From positions 1 to 5,155 of the forward strand of contig JACZIY010000708.1 in assembly GCA_014860845.1 (NCBI GenBank): 5,155 nt of DNA. Direction: 5' to 3'. Shown here piece by piece: positions 1 through 5,155 of this stretch (position 1 is the stretch's first letter; each line of letters opens with the position of its first letter). The notes beneath the pieces are model-generated. The model was not told the DNA's origin. It did no database searches and saw nothing but the letters and a program-made list of their open reading frames with translations. This DNA is from Anaerolineaceae bacterium. GTDB lineage: Bacteria > Chloroflexota > Anaerolineae > Anaerolineales > Anaerolineaceae. The position numbers and the translations under genes were made by a program.

Positions 1-165
1 TTTGCACCGGTGTTGTGGGTTGCGGGATTGCGGGGTCCGGTTATCTGGACTGCAATCGTGGTGGGGATAATTATTGCGTTGCGCTTCACGATAGACTGGA
101 ACCGGGAATACAAGGAATTGTGGCTGGATCGTGACAAAGAACCCCCAGCTGTGTCAAATGATTAA
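1..165 (+). CDS. C-terminal end of an integral membrane protein (partial, family not assigned)
   Basis: An open frame enters from the left edge in frame 1 and ends at TAA 163-165, giving the last 54 residues of a protein. The visible part has a hydrophobic, probably membrane-spanning stretch at about residues 13-28 (VIWTAIVVGIIIALRF). A charged, presumably cytosolic tail follows, containing DWNREYKELWLDRDKE and ending in PPAVSND. The arrangement of one last helix and a short polar tail fits many polytopic membrane enzymes. A PlsY-type glycerol-3-phosphate acyltransferase is one possibility, but no catalytic motif lies within the window, so I do not name it. The next gene starts 432 bp away beyond a strong terminator, so it is probably a separate transcription unit. 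The reading frame is well supported; the function is not. Confidence 0.7.
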   Translation, partial: FAPVLWVAGLRGPVIWTAIVVGIIIALRFTIDWNREYKELWLDRDKEPPAVSND

Positions 166-441
166 GGATCCTTTAAATCACAAAATCCCGGATTAACGAT
201 ATAACATAAATTCGACATTCCTTGCTTGCTCAGTTATTAAAACAGAAACTGATGTGTTTACTGTTCTCAATTGAGGTGTGGTTTTTAAAAATATTGGGTT
301 TTACTGGGGAAAACATCTCGTGAACCTCACTAGAGAAGAGCCAATTCCTACAATTTACTTCGATTTTCGAATAGTACCATGGATAAGAATTGATCTACTT
401 CTAACTGAGATCGTTCGAGTTGCGTCCTGTTAGAGGCCCAC

Positions 442-469
442 AAAAAAACGCCTGAAAAGGCGTTTTTTT
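442..469 (+). terminator. Strong bidirectional intrinsic (Rho-independent) terminator
   Basis: A perfect 12-bp inverted repeat (442-453 with 458-469) encloses a GAAA tetraloop (454-457). Its core is CGCCT-GAAA-AGGCG. Seven A residues before the core pair with seven T residues after it, so the T-tract on the + strand is mirrored by a T-tract on the - strand and the element could stop transcription from both sides. On the + strand it would end the transcript coming from the upstream membrane-protein gene or from an unrecognised small RNA. It also shields the regulator promoter about 100 bp downstream from read-through. Confidence 0.92.
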
Positions 470-560
470 GATTCTTGAGAATTTTATTGCACTACTTAAA
501 AATTTCAGATTTTCAAAACAAATCGATTGACCTATCCACCAAATTGAGCATGCCTTTGTA

Positions 561-578
561 ATTACTTGAATTACTTGA
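561..578. repeat. Perfect tandem 9-bp direct repeat ATTACTTGA x2
   Basis: ATTACTTGA occurs at 561-569 and again immediately at 570-578 with no mismatch and no spacer. It lies 20 bp before the probable ATG of the LuxR-type gene and covers the place where the -35 element should be. Two head-to-tail half-sites in this position would suit an activator or autoregulator binding as a direct-repeat dimer; MalT-like regulators are known to recognise directly repeated sites. The operator role is inference. A chance slippage duplication in AT-rich DNA is the alternative. Confidence 0.6.
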
Positions 579-591
579 TGTGCTATATACT
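562..591 (+). promoter_or_regulatory. Putative promoter of the LuxR-type regulator gene, start site at or near the ATG
   Basis: The best -10 candidate is TATACT at 586-591 (5 of 6 matches to TATAAT). An overlapping alternative is TATATA at 584-589, preceded by TGC (581-583), which forms an extended -10 pattern. A weak -35 candidate, TTACTT at 562-567, lies 18 or 16 bp upstream respectively, inside the 9-bp tandem repeat. Transcription would start around 596-599, essentially at the ATG at 598. This agrees with the lack of any Shine-Dalgarno sequence before that ATG and implies a leaderless or almost leaderless mRNA. The assignment is by eye and the -35 box is poor. Confidence 0.4.
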
Positions 592-597
592 CATGTT

Positions 598-3273
598 ATG
601 TCCACTCCGCTATTGGCGACGAAACTATACATCCCCCCGCTTAAGTCCAGTATTGTCTCACGTCCAAGACTGATCGATTGGCTGAACGAGGGGTTGGTGA
701 AAAATTGCAAATTAGCGCTCATCTCTGCTTCCGCGGGTTTTGGTAAGACTACCCTGATCAGCGAATGGATTACCACATGTGGCAGGGAGGTGGGATGGTT
801 GTCTTTGGATGAAGGGGACAGTGAACCGGAGCGGTTCATCTCGTATCTAATAGCAGCATTACAAATGGTCAAGCCTGGAATTGGTATGGGTTTGATGACT
901 GCTCTCCAATCTGCTGAGTCTCTGAATACGGAAGCACTCTTATCCGCCCTGCTTAACGAAATTACGACCATCCCGGACGATTTTATTCTCATCCTCGATG
1001 ATTACCACTTGATAGATTCACCAGTGGTTGATCAATCTCTGGCATTCATTGTAGAACACCAGCCAGCGCAGATGCACATGGTTATCTCTACACGTGAAGA
1101 TCCATCCCTTCCACTGGCACGTCTACGAGCCCGAAGTCAAATGATCGAGCTGCGTGCCTCTGATCTGCGTTTTACCCCAGCTGAAGCCTCGGAATTTCTT
1201 AACGAGGTAATGGGCTTGACCCTCTCAGTGGAAGATATTACATCCCTGGAGACACGTACCGAGGGTTGGATTGCGGGTTTGCAATTGGCAGCTATTTCCA
1301 TGCATGGACAAAAAGATGCATCAGGTTTCATCCAGGCTTTCACGGGGAGCCACCGTCATATATTGGATTACCTGCTGGAAGAAGTTTTACAGCGCCAGCC
1401 CACCGAAGTTCAAAACTTTCTGTTGCGAACATCCATCCTCGAAAGGATGTGCGGCCCGTTGTGTGACGCTGTTTTGTGTACTCAAACTGCATCCGGGCAG
1501 GATACACTGACGTATCTTGAACGAGCGAACCTGTTTATCATCTCATTAGACGATGAGCGTTATTGGTACCGTTATCACCATCTTTTTGGGGATTTGCTGC
1601 GAAAGCGGTTAATGCAAAGTGTTACCTCTGAAAGAATCAATAACCTGCAAATTCAAGCCAGTGAATGGTACGAAAACAATGGGATGATCCTCGAAGCGTT
1701 TAAACACGCCGTTGCAGCCAAGGATGTTGATCGTGCCAATCGCCTGATGGAAGACAAAAAGATGCCATTACACCTTCCCGGAGTACCTACGATCATATTG
1801 AATTGGCTGGAGTCTTTACCCACGAGCGTTCTGAATGCTAATCCTGCTTTGTGGTGGAAACAGGCAGCGATGATGCTCAGCAACTACCAGATGATTGGGG
1901 TTGAAGAGAAACTTCAGGCAACCGAAGCAGCACTCGCATTGAAAATTCCTCCCAACACCGAAATGGACGAATGGAGTCGAAATCTGGTTGGAAAAATTGC
2001 GGTTGCCAGGGCTGAGCTTGCCGCAAATCTTTACCAGTCAGAAACCAGCCTGGCATACGCGAACCGCGCTTTGGAGTATCTTCATCCGAATAACACAGCT
2101 TACCGTTCTTCAGCCATCCAGTATATTGGATTTGCCCATTATATCCAGGGAGACCGGGATGAAGCGGACCAAGCCTATCATGAAGCTTTATCTCTCGCCC
2201 AGGCAGCCGGGGATAATGAAGGCGTTTTATTGGCAATTACCCGCCTGGGTCAGGTACACGAATTGAGAAACCAGCTTCACCAGGCAGTTGAGAAATACCA
2301 GTATGCGCTGCAGTTGATCGGGGAGGACCCGATTCCATTTACGACAGTCGTGTACCTTGGCCTCGCCAGGATCTATTTTGAATGGAATGACCTGGATACC
2401 GCTGAGAAATATGGGGAGCTGAGCTTCCAGCTGGCACGCCTATGTGACCAGGTGGTTGACAGGCTAATATTGAGTCAACTATTCATGTCCCAGATTAAAT
2501 TAATCCGGGGAGATGTAGCCGGAGCTGCCAGCTTTCTGAAGCAGGCGGAACAAAATACACGCCAATGGGAATTCGCAGCCCGTGTGCCATCCATTGCCGT
2601 CCAGCAGGTGTTGATCCACTTAAGCCAGGGCAACATAGATGCCGCCGTTCAAATTGCACAGCAGAATGATCTTCCAATCCTCCAGGCACGCACCCTCATC
2701 GCCCAGGGTGATCCATCCGCTGCGCTGGCTGTACTGGTGCCCCATCGCCAGAAAATGGAGGAAAAAGGTTGGGAAAACAATCTGCTCTCGACGATGGTGC
2801 TGCAAGCGCTTGCGCTTCACCTGCTAGGTGAAAAAGAACCGGCATATAAAGTGCTGTCCGAAGCCCTAACCCTGGCTGAACCGGGTGGTTTCATCCGCCA
2901 ATTTGTGGAGCAGGGTGAACAAATGCGGTTGGTAATTTTGGGTTTTAGATCATGGATTGAGAATCAGTCTGGCGCACGCATTCATCCATTGAGGGGTAAT
3001 GTGGATAAACTCCTGGCTGCTTTTACAACAACGCAAGCTGTACTGGTCTCACCAACAAAAAATCCGCAATCAGAATTAATTGAGCCACTGAGCCAGCGTG
3101 AATTGGAAGTATTACAGCTCATTTGTCAGGGTTTCTCCAATCAAGAAATATGCCAGCGCTTGTTTCTTGCCCTGGATACTGTCAAAGGCCATAACCGTAG
3201 GATTTTTGAAAAACTTCAGGTACACCGGCGAACCGAAGCGATTGCCAAAGCGCGTGAGTTGAACCTGCTCTAA
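598..3273 (+). CDS. LAL-family (MalT-like) LuxR transcriptional regulator with ATPase domain
   Basis: This 891-residue cytosolic regulator belongs to the STAND ATPases, which hold an ATP switch, sense an inducer and bind DNA through a LuxR-type helix-turn-helix. The N-terminus STPLLATKLYIPP, which typically opens this family, favours the ATG at 598 over an in-frame GTG at 580. Walker A is ASAGFGKT (residues 44-51), Walker B is ILILDDYH (130-137), and the sensor-like segment VISTREDP follows (162-169). The winged-helix region ends with YHHLFGDLLR (326-335). TPR-like helical repeats occupy about 504-650 and form the presumed inducer or partner platform. The segment EPGGFIRQFVEQG (761-773) is a familiar landmark before the C-terminus. 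The GerE-type domain covers 831-891 (LSQRELEVLQLI...TVKGHNRRIFEKL). The length matches the usual ~850-950 residues and no frame is broken. It lies 181 bp upstream of a co-oriented reductase operon, its likeliest target besides its own promoter. The effector is unknown. Confidence 0.95.
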   Translation: MSTPLLATKLYIPPLKSSIVSRPRLIDWLNEGLVKNCKLALISASAGFGKTTLISEWITTCGREVGWLSLDEGDSEPERFISYLIAALQMVKPGIGMGLMTALQSAESLNTEALLSALLNEITTIPDDFILILDDYHLIDSPVVDQSLAFIVEHQPAQMHMVISTREDPSLPLARLRARSQMIELRASDLRFTPAEASEFLNEVMGLTLSVEDITSLETRTEGWIAGLQLAAISMHGQKDASGFIQAFTGSHRHILDYLLEEVLQRQPTEVQNFLLRTSILERMCGPLCDAVLCTQTASGQDTLTYLERANLFIISLDDERYWYRYHHLFGDLLRKRLMQSVTSERINNLQIQASEWYENNGMILEAFKHAVAAKDVDRANRLMEDKKMPLHLPGVPTIILNWLESLPTSVLNANPALWWKQAAMMLSNYQMIGVEEKLQATEAALALKIPPNTEMDEWSRNLVGKIAVARAELAANLYQSETSLAYANRALEYLHPNNTAYRSSAIQYIGFAHYIQGDRDEADQAYHEALSLAQAAGDNEGVLLAITRLGQVHELRNQLHQAVEKYQYALQLIGEDPIPFTTVVYLGLARIYFEWNDLDTAEKYGELSFQLARLCDQVVDRLILSQLFMSQIKLIRGDVAGAASFLKQAEQNTRQWEFAARVPSIAVQQVLIHLSQGNIDAAVQIAQQNDLPILQARTLIAQGDPSAALAVLVPHRQKMEEKGWENNLLSTMVLQALALHLLGEKEPAYKVLSEALTLAEPGGFIRQFVEQGEQMRLVILGFRSWIENQSGARIHPLRGNVDKLLAAFTTTQAVLVSPTKNPQSELIEPLSQRELEVLQLICQGFSNQEICQRLFLALDTVKGHNRRIFEKLQVHRRTEAIAKARELNLL

Positions 3274-3304
3274 AAGCCCTTCTTTCTTGCCAGTAATCTA
3301 AAAC

Positions 3305-3328
3305 AACACTTCAACCAACACCTCAACC
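3305..3328. repeat. Imperfect 12-bp tandem repeat, AACACYTCAACC x2
   Basis: AACACTTCAACC at 3305-3316 is followed directly by AACACCTCAACC at 3317-3328, identical at 11 of 12 positions. A looser third copy begins with CACACC at 3329. The block starts 32 bp after the regulator stop codon and lies about 125 bp before the reductase start, upstream of any plausible promoter. That position suits an activator site made of direct half-sites. It could equally be a chance low-complexity A/C-rich stretch. It does not share an obvious sequence with the 9-bp repeat in front of the regulator gene. Confidence 0.45.
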
Positions 3329-3444
3329 CACACCAAAGTGTCTACCAATGGCACTCGTGCATGGGTATATTTACGTTGTGGCAGTCAGGCAGTGCAAATT
3401 CTTTTCTTGCTGACACAGTAGATATTTTTCGATAAAAGGAGTTT

Positions 3445-3448
3445 GGAG
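3445..3448 (+). promoter_or_regulatory. Ribosome-binding site that sets the reductase start
   Basis: GGAG at 3445-3448 stands 6 bases before the ATG at 3455. A longer purine run, AAAAGGAG (3434-3441), stands 13 bases before it. An in-frame TTG at 3443 would extend the protein by four residues, but it would leave only one base between AAAAGGAG and the start codon. The family's typical [15 protein letters not shown] opening also begins exactly at 3455, so the ATG is preferred. Confidence 0.7.
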
Positions 3449-3454
3449 ATACCA

Positions 3455-4390
3455 ATGAAAGCTATCGTTTATAAAAAATATGGACCACCTGATGTTCTTC
3501 ATCTCGAAGAGGTTGAAAAACCTGCGCCCAAGGACAATGAAATGCTGGTTAAAGTAAAAGCGACAACCTTATCATCAGGCGTGTTGTGGGCTCGAACTGG
3601 CAAACACCCGGATTCCAAACTGTTTACTCTCGCAGTGCGAATGATGTTTGGCCTCACAAAACCCAAAAAGACCATTCTAGGGTATGAGGTATCCGGTAAA
3701 GTTGAAGCAATTGGCAAAGAAGTAAAACTGTTTAAGAAGGGGGACCAGGTTTTTGGAACTACCACCGGGTTGGGAGCTGGTGCTTATGCCGACTATGTTT
3801 GTCTGCCTGAAAAATGGAAACAAGGCGTAGTAGCCAAAAAACCTGCGAATATGACCCATGTGGAGGCTGCGGCTGTTCCTATCGGGGGCATGGCAGCGTT
3901 ATTTCTACTTAGAAAAGCAAATATTCAGAGGGGACAAAAAGTCCTTATCTTTGGCGCTTCTGGAAGTGTAGGAACTTTTGCGGTGCAGATTGCCAGGTAC
4001 CACTTTGGGGCAATAGTAACCGGGGTGTGCAGTACTTCGAATTTAGAATTGATACGCTCTCTAGGAGCCGATGTAGTAATTGATTACACACAAGAGGATT
4101 TCACCCAGAGCGGTGAGACCTATGATGTTATTTTTGACGCGGTGGGCAAGATTTCTTCTTCACGCTGTAAAAGCTCCCTGAAGAAAAAAGGGATATACAT
4201 AACCGTCAAATCCCCGACAAGCGAAAAGACCGAATATCTGATCACGCTCAAAGAGCTTTTTGAGGCGGGAAAGATAAAGCCTGTCATTGATAGACGCTAT
4301 TCGTTAGAACAGATCGTCGACGCGCACCGATACGTGGATAATGGCCATAAAAGGGGAAATGTTGTCATTAGTGTCACTGAAAAGGAGTAA
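3455..4390 (+). CDS. Zinc-independent MDR-family NAD(P)H-dependent oxidoreductase (quinone reductase-like)
   Basis: This 311-residue soluble enzyme belongs to the medium-chain dehydrogenase/reductase superfamily. The N-terminal GroES-like domain (about 1-125) opens with [15 protein letters not shown]. The Rossmann domain (about 126-275) carries the nucleotide-binding loop GASGSVG at 167-173. The C-terminal end has the hallmark [21 protein letters not shown] (271-291) and GHKRGNVVI (297-305). The catalytic zinc site is absent: the usual GHE is GYE (77-79), the cysteine expected near residue 38 is missing, and there is no four-cysteine structural zinc lobe. It is therefore a reductase of the quinone/enone type, not a classical alcohol dehydrogenase. 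The segment after the second strand of the fold, GVCSTSN (190-196), has no acidic residue, which favours NADPH (inference). The segment before the C-terminal hallmark is compact ([21 protein letters not shown]), seemingly a subfamily trait and not damage. It is the first gene of a probable operon. The substrate cannot be told. Confidence 0.92.
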   Translation: MKAIVYKKYGPPDVLHLEEVEKPAPKDNEMLVKVKATTLSSGVLWARTGKHPDSKLFTLAVRMMFGLTKPKKTILGYEVSGKVEAIGKEVKLFKKGDQVFGTTTGLGAGAYADYVCLPEKWKQGVVAKKPANMTHVEAAAVPIGGMAALFLLRKANIQRGQKVLIFGASGSVGTFAVQIARYHFGAIVTGVCSTSNLELIRSLGADVVIDYTQEDFTQSGETYDVIFDAVGKISSSRCKSSLKKKGIYITVKSPTSEKTEYLITLKELFEAGKIKPVIDRRYSLEQIVDAHRYVDNGHKRGNVVISVTEKE

Positions 4391-4397
4391 TTGAACT

Positions 4398-4760
4398 ATG
4401 GATACAAAAATTATACTTTCTGCAACCTGGGTTGTCGCCACTCTACTTTATCTTTATGGTGATGTTTTACGTATTTGCAGCGGAGATTTGGCAAAAAATC
4501 CGATGGCCGATAAGAATCTTAATCAGTACGTTTGGCTGGGGATTGCGGTTTTAATGATGATACCCATCCTGATGGTTTTCCTGAACCTGGTAATGCCACA
4601 GCCTGTGAGTCGCTGGGTGAATATTATTGTGGCAGTTTTCTTTTTCCTGTTCAATCTGGTTGGCCTGCCCACCTATGTATCTCTGTATGACAAATTCCTG
4701 ATTGCAGTCAGCATGGGGTTCAACGTGGTAACGGTTTGGTATGCATGGAATTGGAATTAA
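4398..4760 (+). CDS. Small four-helix membrane protein, DUF6326-like, first of two tandem paralogues
   Basis: This 120-residue protein has four predicted membrane helices at about 5-22, 44-66, 73-95 and 99-118 and no signal peptide or catalytic motif. It starts 7 bp after the reductase stop codon. Its Shine-Dalgarno sequence AAGGAG (4382-4387) lies within the end of the reductase gene, 10 bases before the ATG, so the two are surely co-transcribed and probably translationally coupled. Landmarks are YGDVLR (20-25), LG (47-48), IP (55-56), RWVNII (72-77) and a terminal YAWNW (115-119), which resemble what I recall of the DUF6326 family; the family name is from memory. It aligns with the next gene from LG through NII without gaps. 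Here a methionine (M54) replaces the glutamate (E77) present in the neighbour. The function is unknown; a membrane partner for the reductase is conceivable. Confidence 0.88.
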   Translation: MDTKIILSATWVVATLLYLYGDVLRICSGDLAKNPMADKNLNQYVWLGIAVLMMIPILMVFLNLVMPQPVSRWVNIIVAVFFFLFNLVGLPTYVSLYDKFLIAVSMGFNVVTVWYAWNWN

Positions 4761-4836
4761 ATCTGATGATTAACCTGGTTAATACCTCTGAATCAAATAG
4801 TAAAACTCATTCAAATTATTCAAAAAAGGAGAAAAA
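4761..4836. other. 76-bp gap between the two membrane-protein genes
   Basis: This AT-rich spacer holds the 15-bp palindrome at 4769-4783 and, at its right end, the strong Shine-Dalgarno sequence of the next gene. There is no terminator with a T-tract, so read-through from the upstream genes is expected. TAATAC at 4780-4785 resembles a -10 box but has no good -35 element at normal spacing. A separate promoter for the third gene is possible but unproven. Confidence 0.5.
4769..4783. promoter_or_regulatory. Perfect 15-bp palindrome, candidate operator
   Basis: ATTAACC (4769-4775), a central T (4776) and GGTTAAT (4777-4783) form a perfect dyad with 7-bp arms. With a one-base centre it makes only a weak RNA hairpin (six pairs, three-base loop, mostly A-U) and has no following T-tract, so it is not a terminator. 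It suits a homodimeric DNA-binding protein better. It overlaps a -10-like TAATAC and ends 53 bp before the next ATG, so binding could modulate the third gene separately. The binding role is inference. Confidence 0.4.
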
Positions 4837-5155
4837 ATGAATACGACCAAAGAAAGTCCCCTCGGGGCAAGTTTAAAGACTACCAAAATTAATCCAAAAA
4901 TTTTGCTAGCGCTGTTATGGGTGTTTTATAACGTAAATTTCATGTATTGCGATTCCCTCTTGAGATTGGAACCTGGGGCTATAGAAGGAATAATGTCAGG
5001 ATATGTATCAAATGGAACCGTAAAAATCACCGCTGAATTTTTGTTGGGAACCGCGATCATGTGGGAGATTCCGTTCTTAATGATTGTCCTGTCCTGGGTA
5101 TTAAAGTATCGCTTAAATCGTTGGGCAAACATTATTACAGGCACACTATTTGTTG
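4837..5155 (+). CDS. Second DUF6326-like membrane protein, 3' end beyond the window
   Basis: The first 106 codons are visible and the frame is still open at the right edge. The start is firm: AAGGAG (4826-4831) stands 5 bases before the ATG. A polar N-terminal extension of about 20 residues (NTTKESPLGASLKTTK) precedes the first helix (about 21-38). A second helix lies at about 68-88, and a third begins near 96. Landmarks are YCDSLLR (37-43), LG (70-71), EIP (77-79), KYRLNRWANII (90-100). They match my recollection of DUF6326 proteins (an MEIP segment and a KYRxNRWANII segment) better than the upstream copy does. The loop between DxLxR and LG is six residues longer than in the upstream paralogue. 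One membrane helix of the expected four and most of another are missing because of the window end, not because of mutation. It is probably the third gene of the reductase operon. Its function is unknown. Confidence 0.85.
   Translation, partial: MNTTKESPLGASLKTTKINPKILLALLWVFYNVNFMYCDSLLRLEPGAIEGIMSGYVSNGTVKITAEFLLGTAIMWEIPFLMIVLSWVLKYRLNRWANIITGTLFV

Larger units (their letters stand above)
166..597. other. 432-bp intergenic region with terminator and regulator promoter
   Basis: No credible gene was found on either strand. The longest ATG frame inspected on the + strand (252-323, 23 codons) lacks a ribosome-binding site. No tRNA fold was found: a GTTCGAGT string near 414-421 resembles a T-loop but has no complementary flanks. 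Small inverted repeats occur: TCAGTT 230-235 with AACTGA 247-252, the palindrome CTCAATTGAG 266-275, and TTCGA 359-363 with TCGAA 367-371. Each is short enough to arise by chance. The two solid elements are the terminator at 442-469 and the tandem repeat with promoter just before the regulator, listed separately. The 276 bp between the upstream stop codon and the terminator stem are unexplained and could be a long 3' UTR or an unrecognised small RNA. Confidence 0.6.
3274..3454. other. Intergenic spacer between regulator and reductase operon
   Basis: These 181 bp contain no gene. No GC-rich hairpin with a T-tract follows the regulator stop codon, so read-through into the reductase gene is possible. 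The left part is A/C-rich and holds a 12-bp tandem repeat (listed separately). GCAC-TC-GTGC at 3351-3360 is a small perfect inverted repeat, and GCAGT recurs at 3382-3386 and 3390-3394. The -35-like TTGCTG (3407-3412) with GATAAA (3431-3436), 18 bp apart, is a possible promoter. It would start transcription around 3443, leaving only about 12 leader bases, although GGAG at 3445-3448 would still be included. TATATT at 3366-3371 is another -10-like string without a -35 partner. None is convincing alone. Confidence 0.5.

Noticed and set aside
252..323. 23-codon ATG frame in the left intergenic region
   Set aside because: It has no Shine-Dalgarno sequence and no recognisable feature, and it is within chance length for AT-rich DNA.
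405..441. Possible tRNA 3' end (GTTCGAGT followed by a terminator)
   Set aside because: The bases flanking the T-loop-like string do not pair, and no anticodon or acceptor arm could be found upstream.
580..597. GTG start at 580 adding six residues to the regulator
   Set aside because: The added residues MLYTHV are not part of the family N-terminus, no ribosome-binding site precedes the GTG, and it overlaps the predicted -10 element. The ATG at 598 gives the typical MSTPLLATKLY opening.
591..992. 133-codon open frame on the - strand inside the regulator gene
   Set aside because: It lies wholly opposite the ATPase domain of a well-supported gene, has no family resemblance that I recognise, and is best explained as an antisense shadow.
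1877..2236. 119-codon open frame on the - strand
   Set aside because: It lies opposite the TPR-like region of the regulator, has a low-complexity shadow-like composition, and shows no recognisable domain.
3172..3231. Arginine in place of the common asparagine in the recognition region of the LuxR helix-turn-helix (HNRRIFEKL)
   Set aside because: This position varies among functional LuxR-type domains, and all other landmarks are intact, so it does not indicate loss of DNA binding.
4187..4267. Apparent internal shortening of the reductase before its C-terminal hallmark
   Set aside because: The frame is intact and the compact [10 protein letters not shown] segment resembles a known style of short MDR reductases, so it is more likely a subfamily trait than a deletion.
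4926..5144. 72-codon open frame on the - strand at the right edge
   Set aside because: It lies opposite the second membrane-protein gene, which has a strong ribosome-binding site and a family match; no independent support exists.

Overview
The window looks like a chromosomal piece of a moderate-GC bacterium, most likely of the Chloroflexota (Anaerolineae-like). This is an inference from protein style only. The large MalT-type LuxR regulator opens with an STPLLATKLYIPP-like N-terminus and ends in a RELEVLQLI...TVKxH helix-turn-helix, a type greatly expanded in that phylum, and it sits beside a zinc-independent MDR oxidoreductase. No rRNA, tRNA, CRISPR array, insertion sequence or phage signature was found. 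All supported genes lie on the + strand.

Layout. Positions 1-165 hold the last 54 codons of a membrane protein whose family I cannot assign. Positions 166-597 are non-coding. They contain a strong, symmetrical intrinsic terminator (442-469), then an AT-rich promoter region with a perfect 9-bp tandem repeat (561-578) directly in front of the regulator gene. Positions 598-3273 encode a complete 891-residue LAL (large ATP-binding LuxR) regulator with an N-terminal STAND-type ATPase, a central TPR-like array and a C-terminal LuxR/GerE DNA-binding domain. Its promoter elements sit so close to the start codon that the mRNA may be leaderless.

Positions 3274-3454 are a 181-bp spacer with an imperfect 12-bp tandem repeat and no evident terminator. 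Positions 3455-5155 look like one operon. It starts with an NAD(P)H-dependent, zinc-free MDR oxidoreductase (311 aa). Seven bases later comes a 120-aa four-helix membrane protein. After a 76-bp gap carrying a perfect 15-bp palindrome comes a second membrane protein of the same family, cut by the window end. The two membrane proteins resemble the DUF6326 family and are diverged tandem paralogues, sharing an ungapped core in which 14 of 31 residues are identical.

How the parts may work together (inference): the LAL protein senses an unknown small molecule and controls the co-oriented operon. The soluble reductase may act on a small carbonyl, enone or quinone substrate, and the two small membrane proteins may form a membrane partner. 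The substrate, the effector and the role of the membrane pair cannot be read from this sequence. This uncharacterised gene set is the best candidate here for something undescribed, but it is built from recognisable families.
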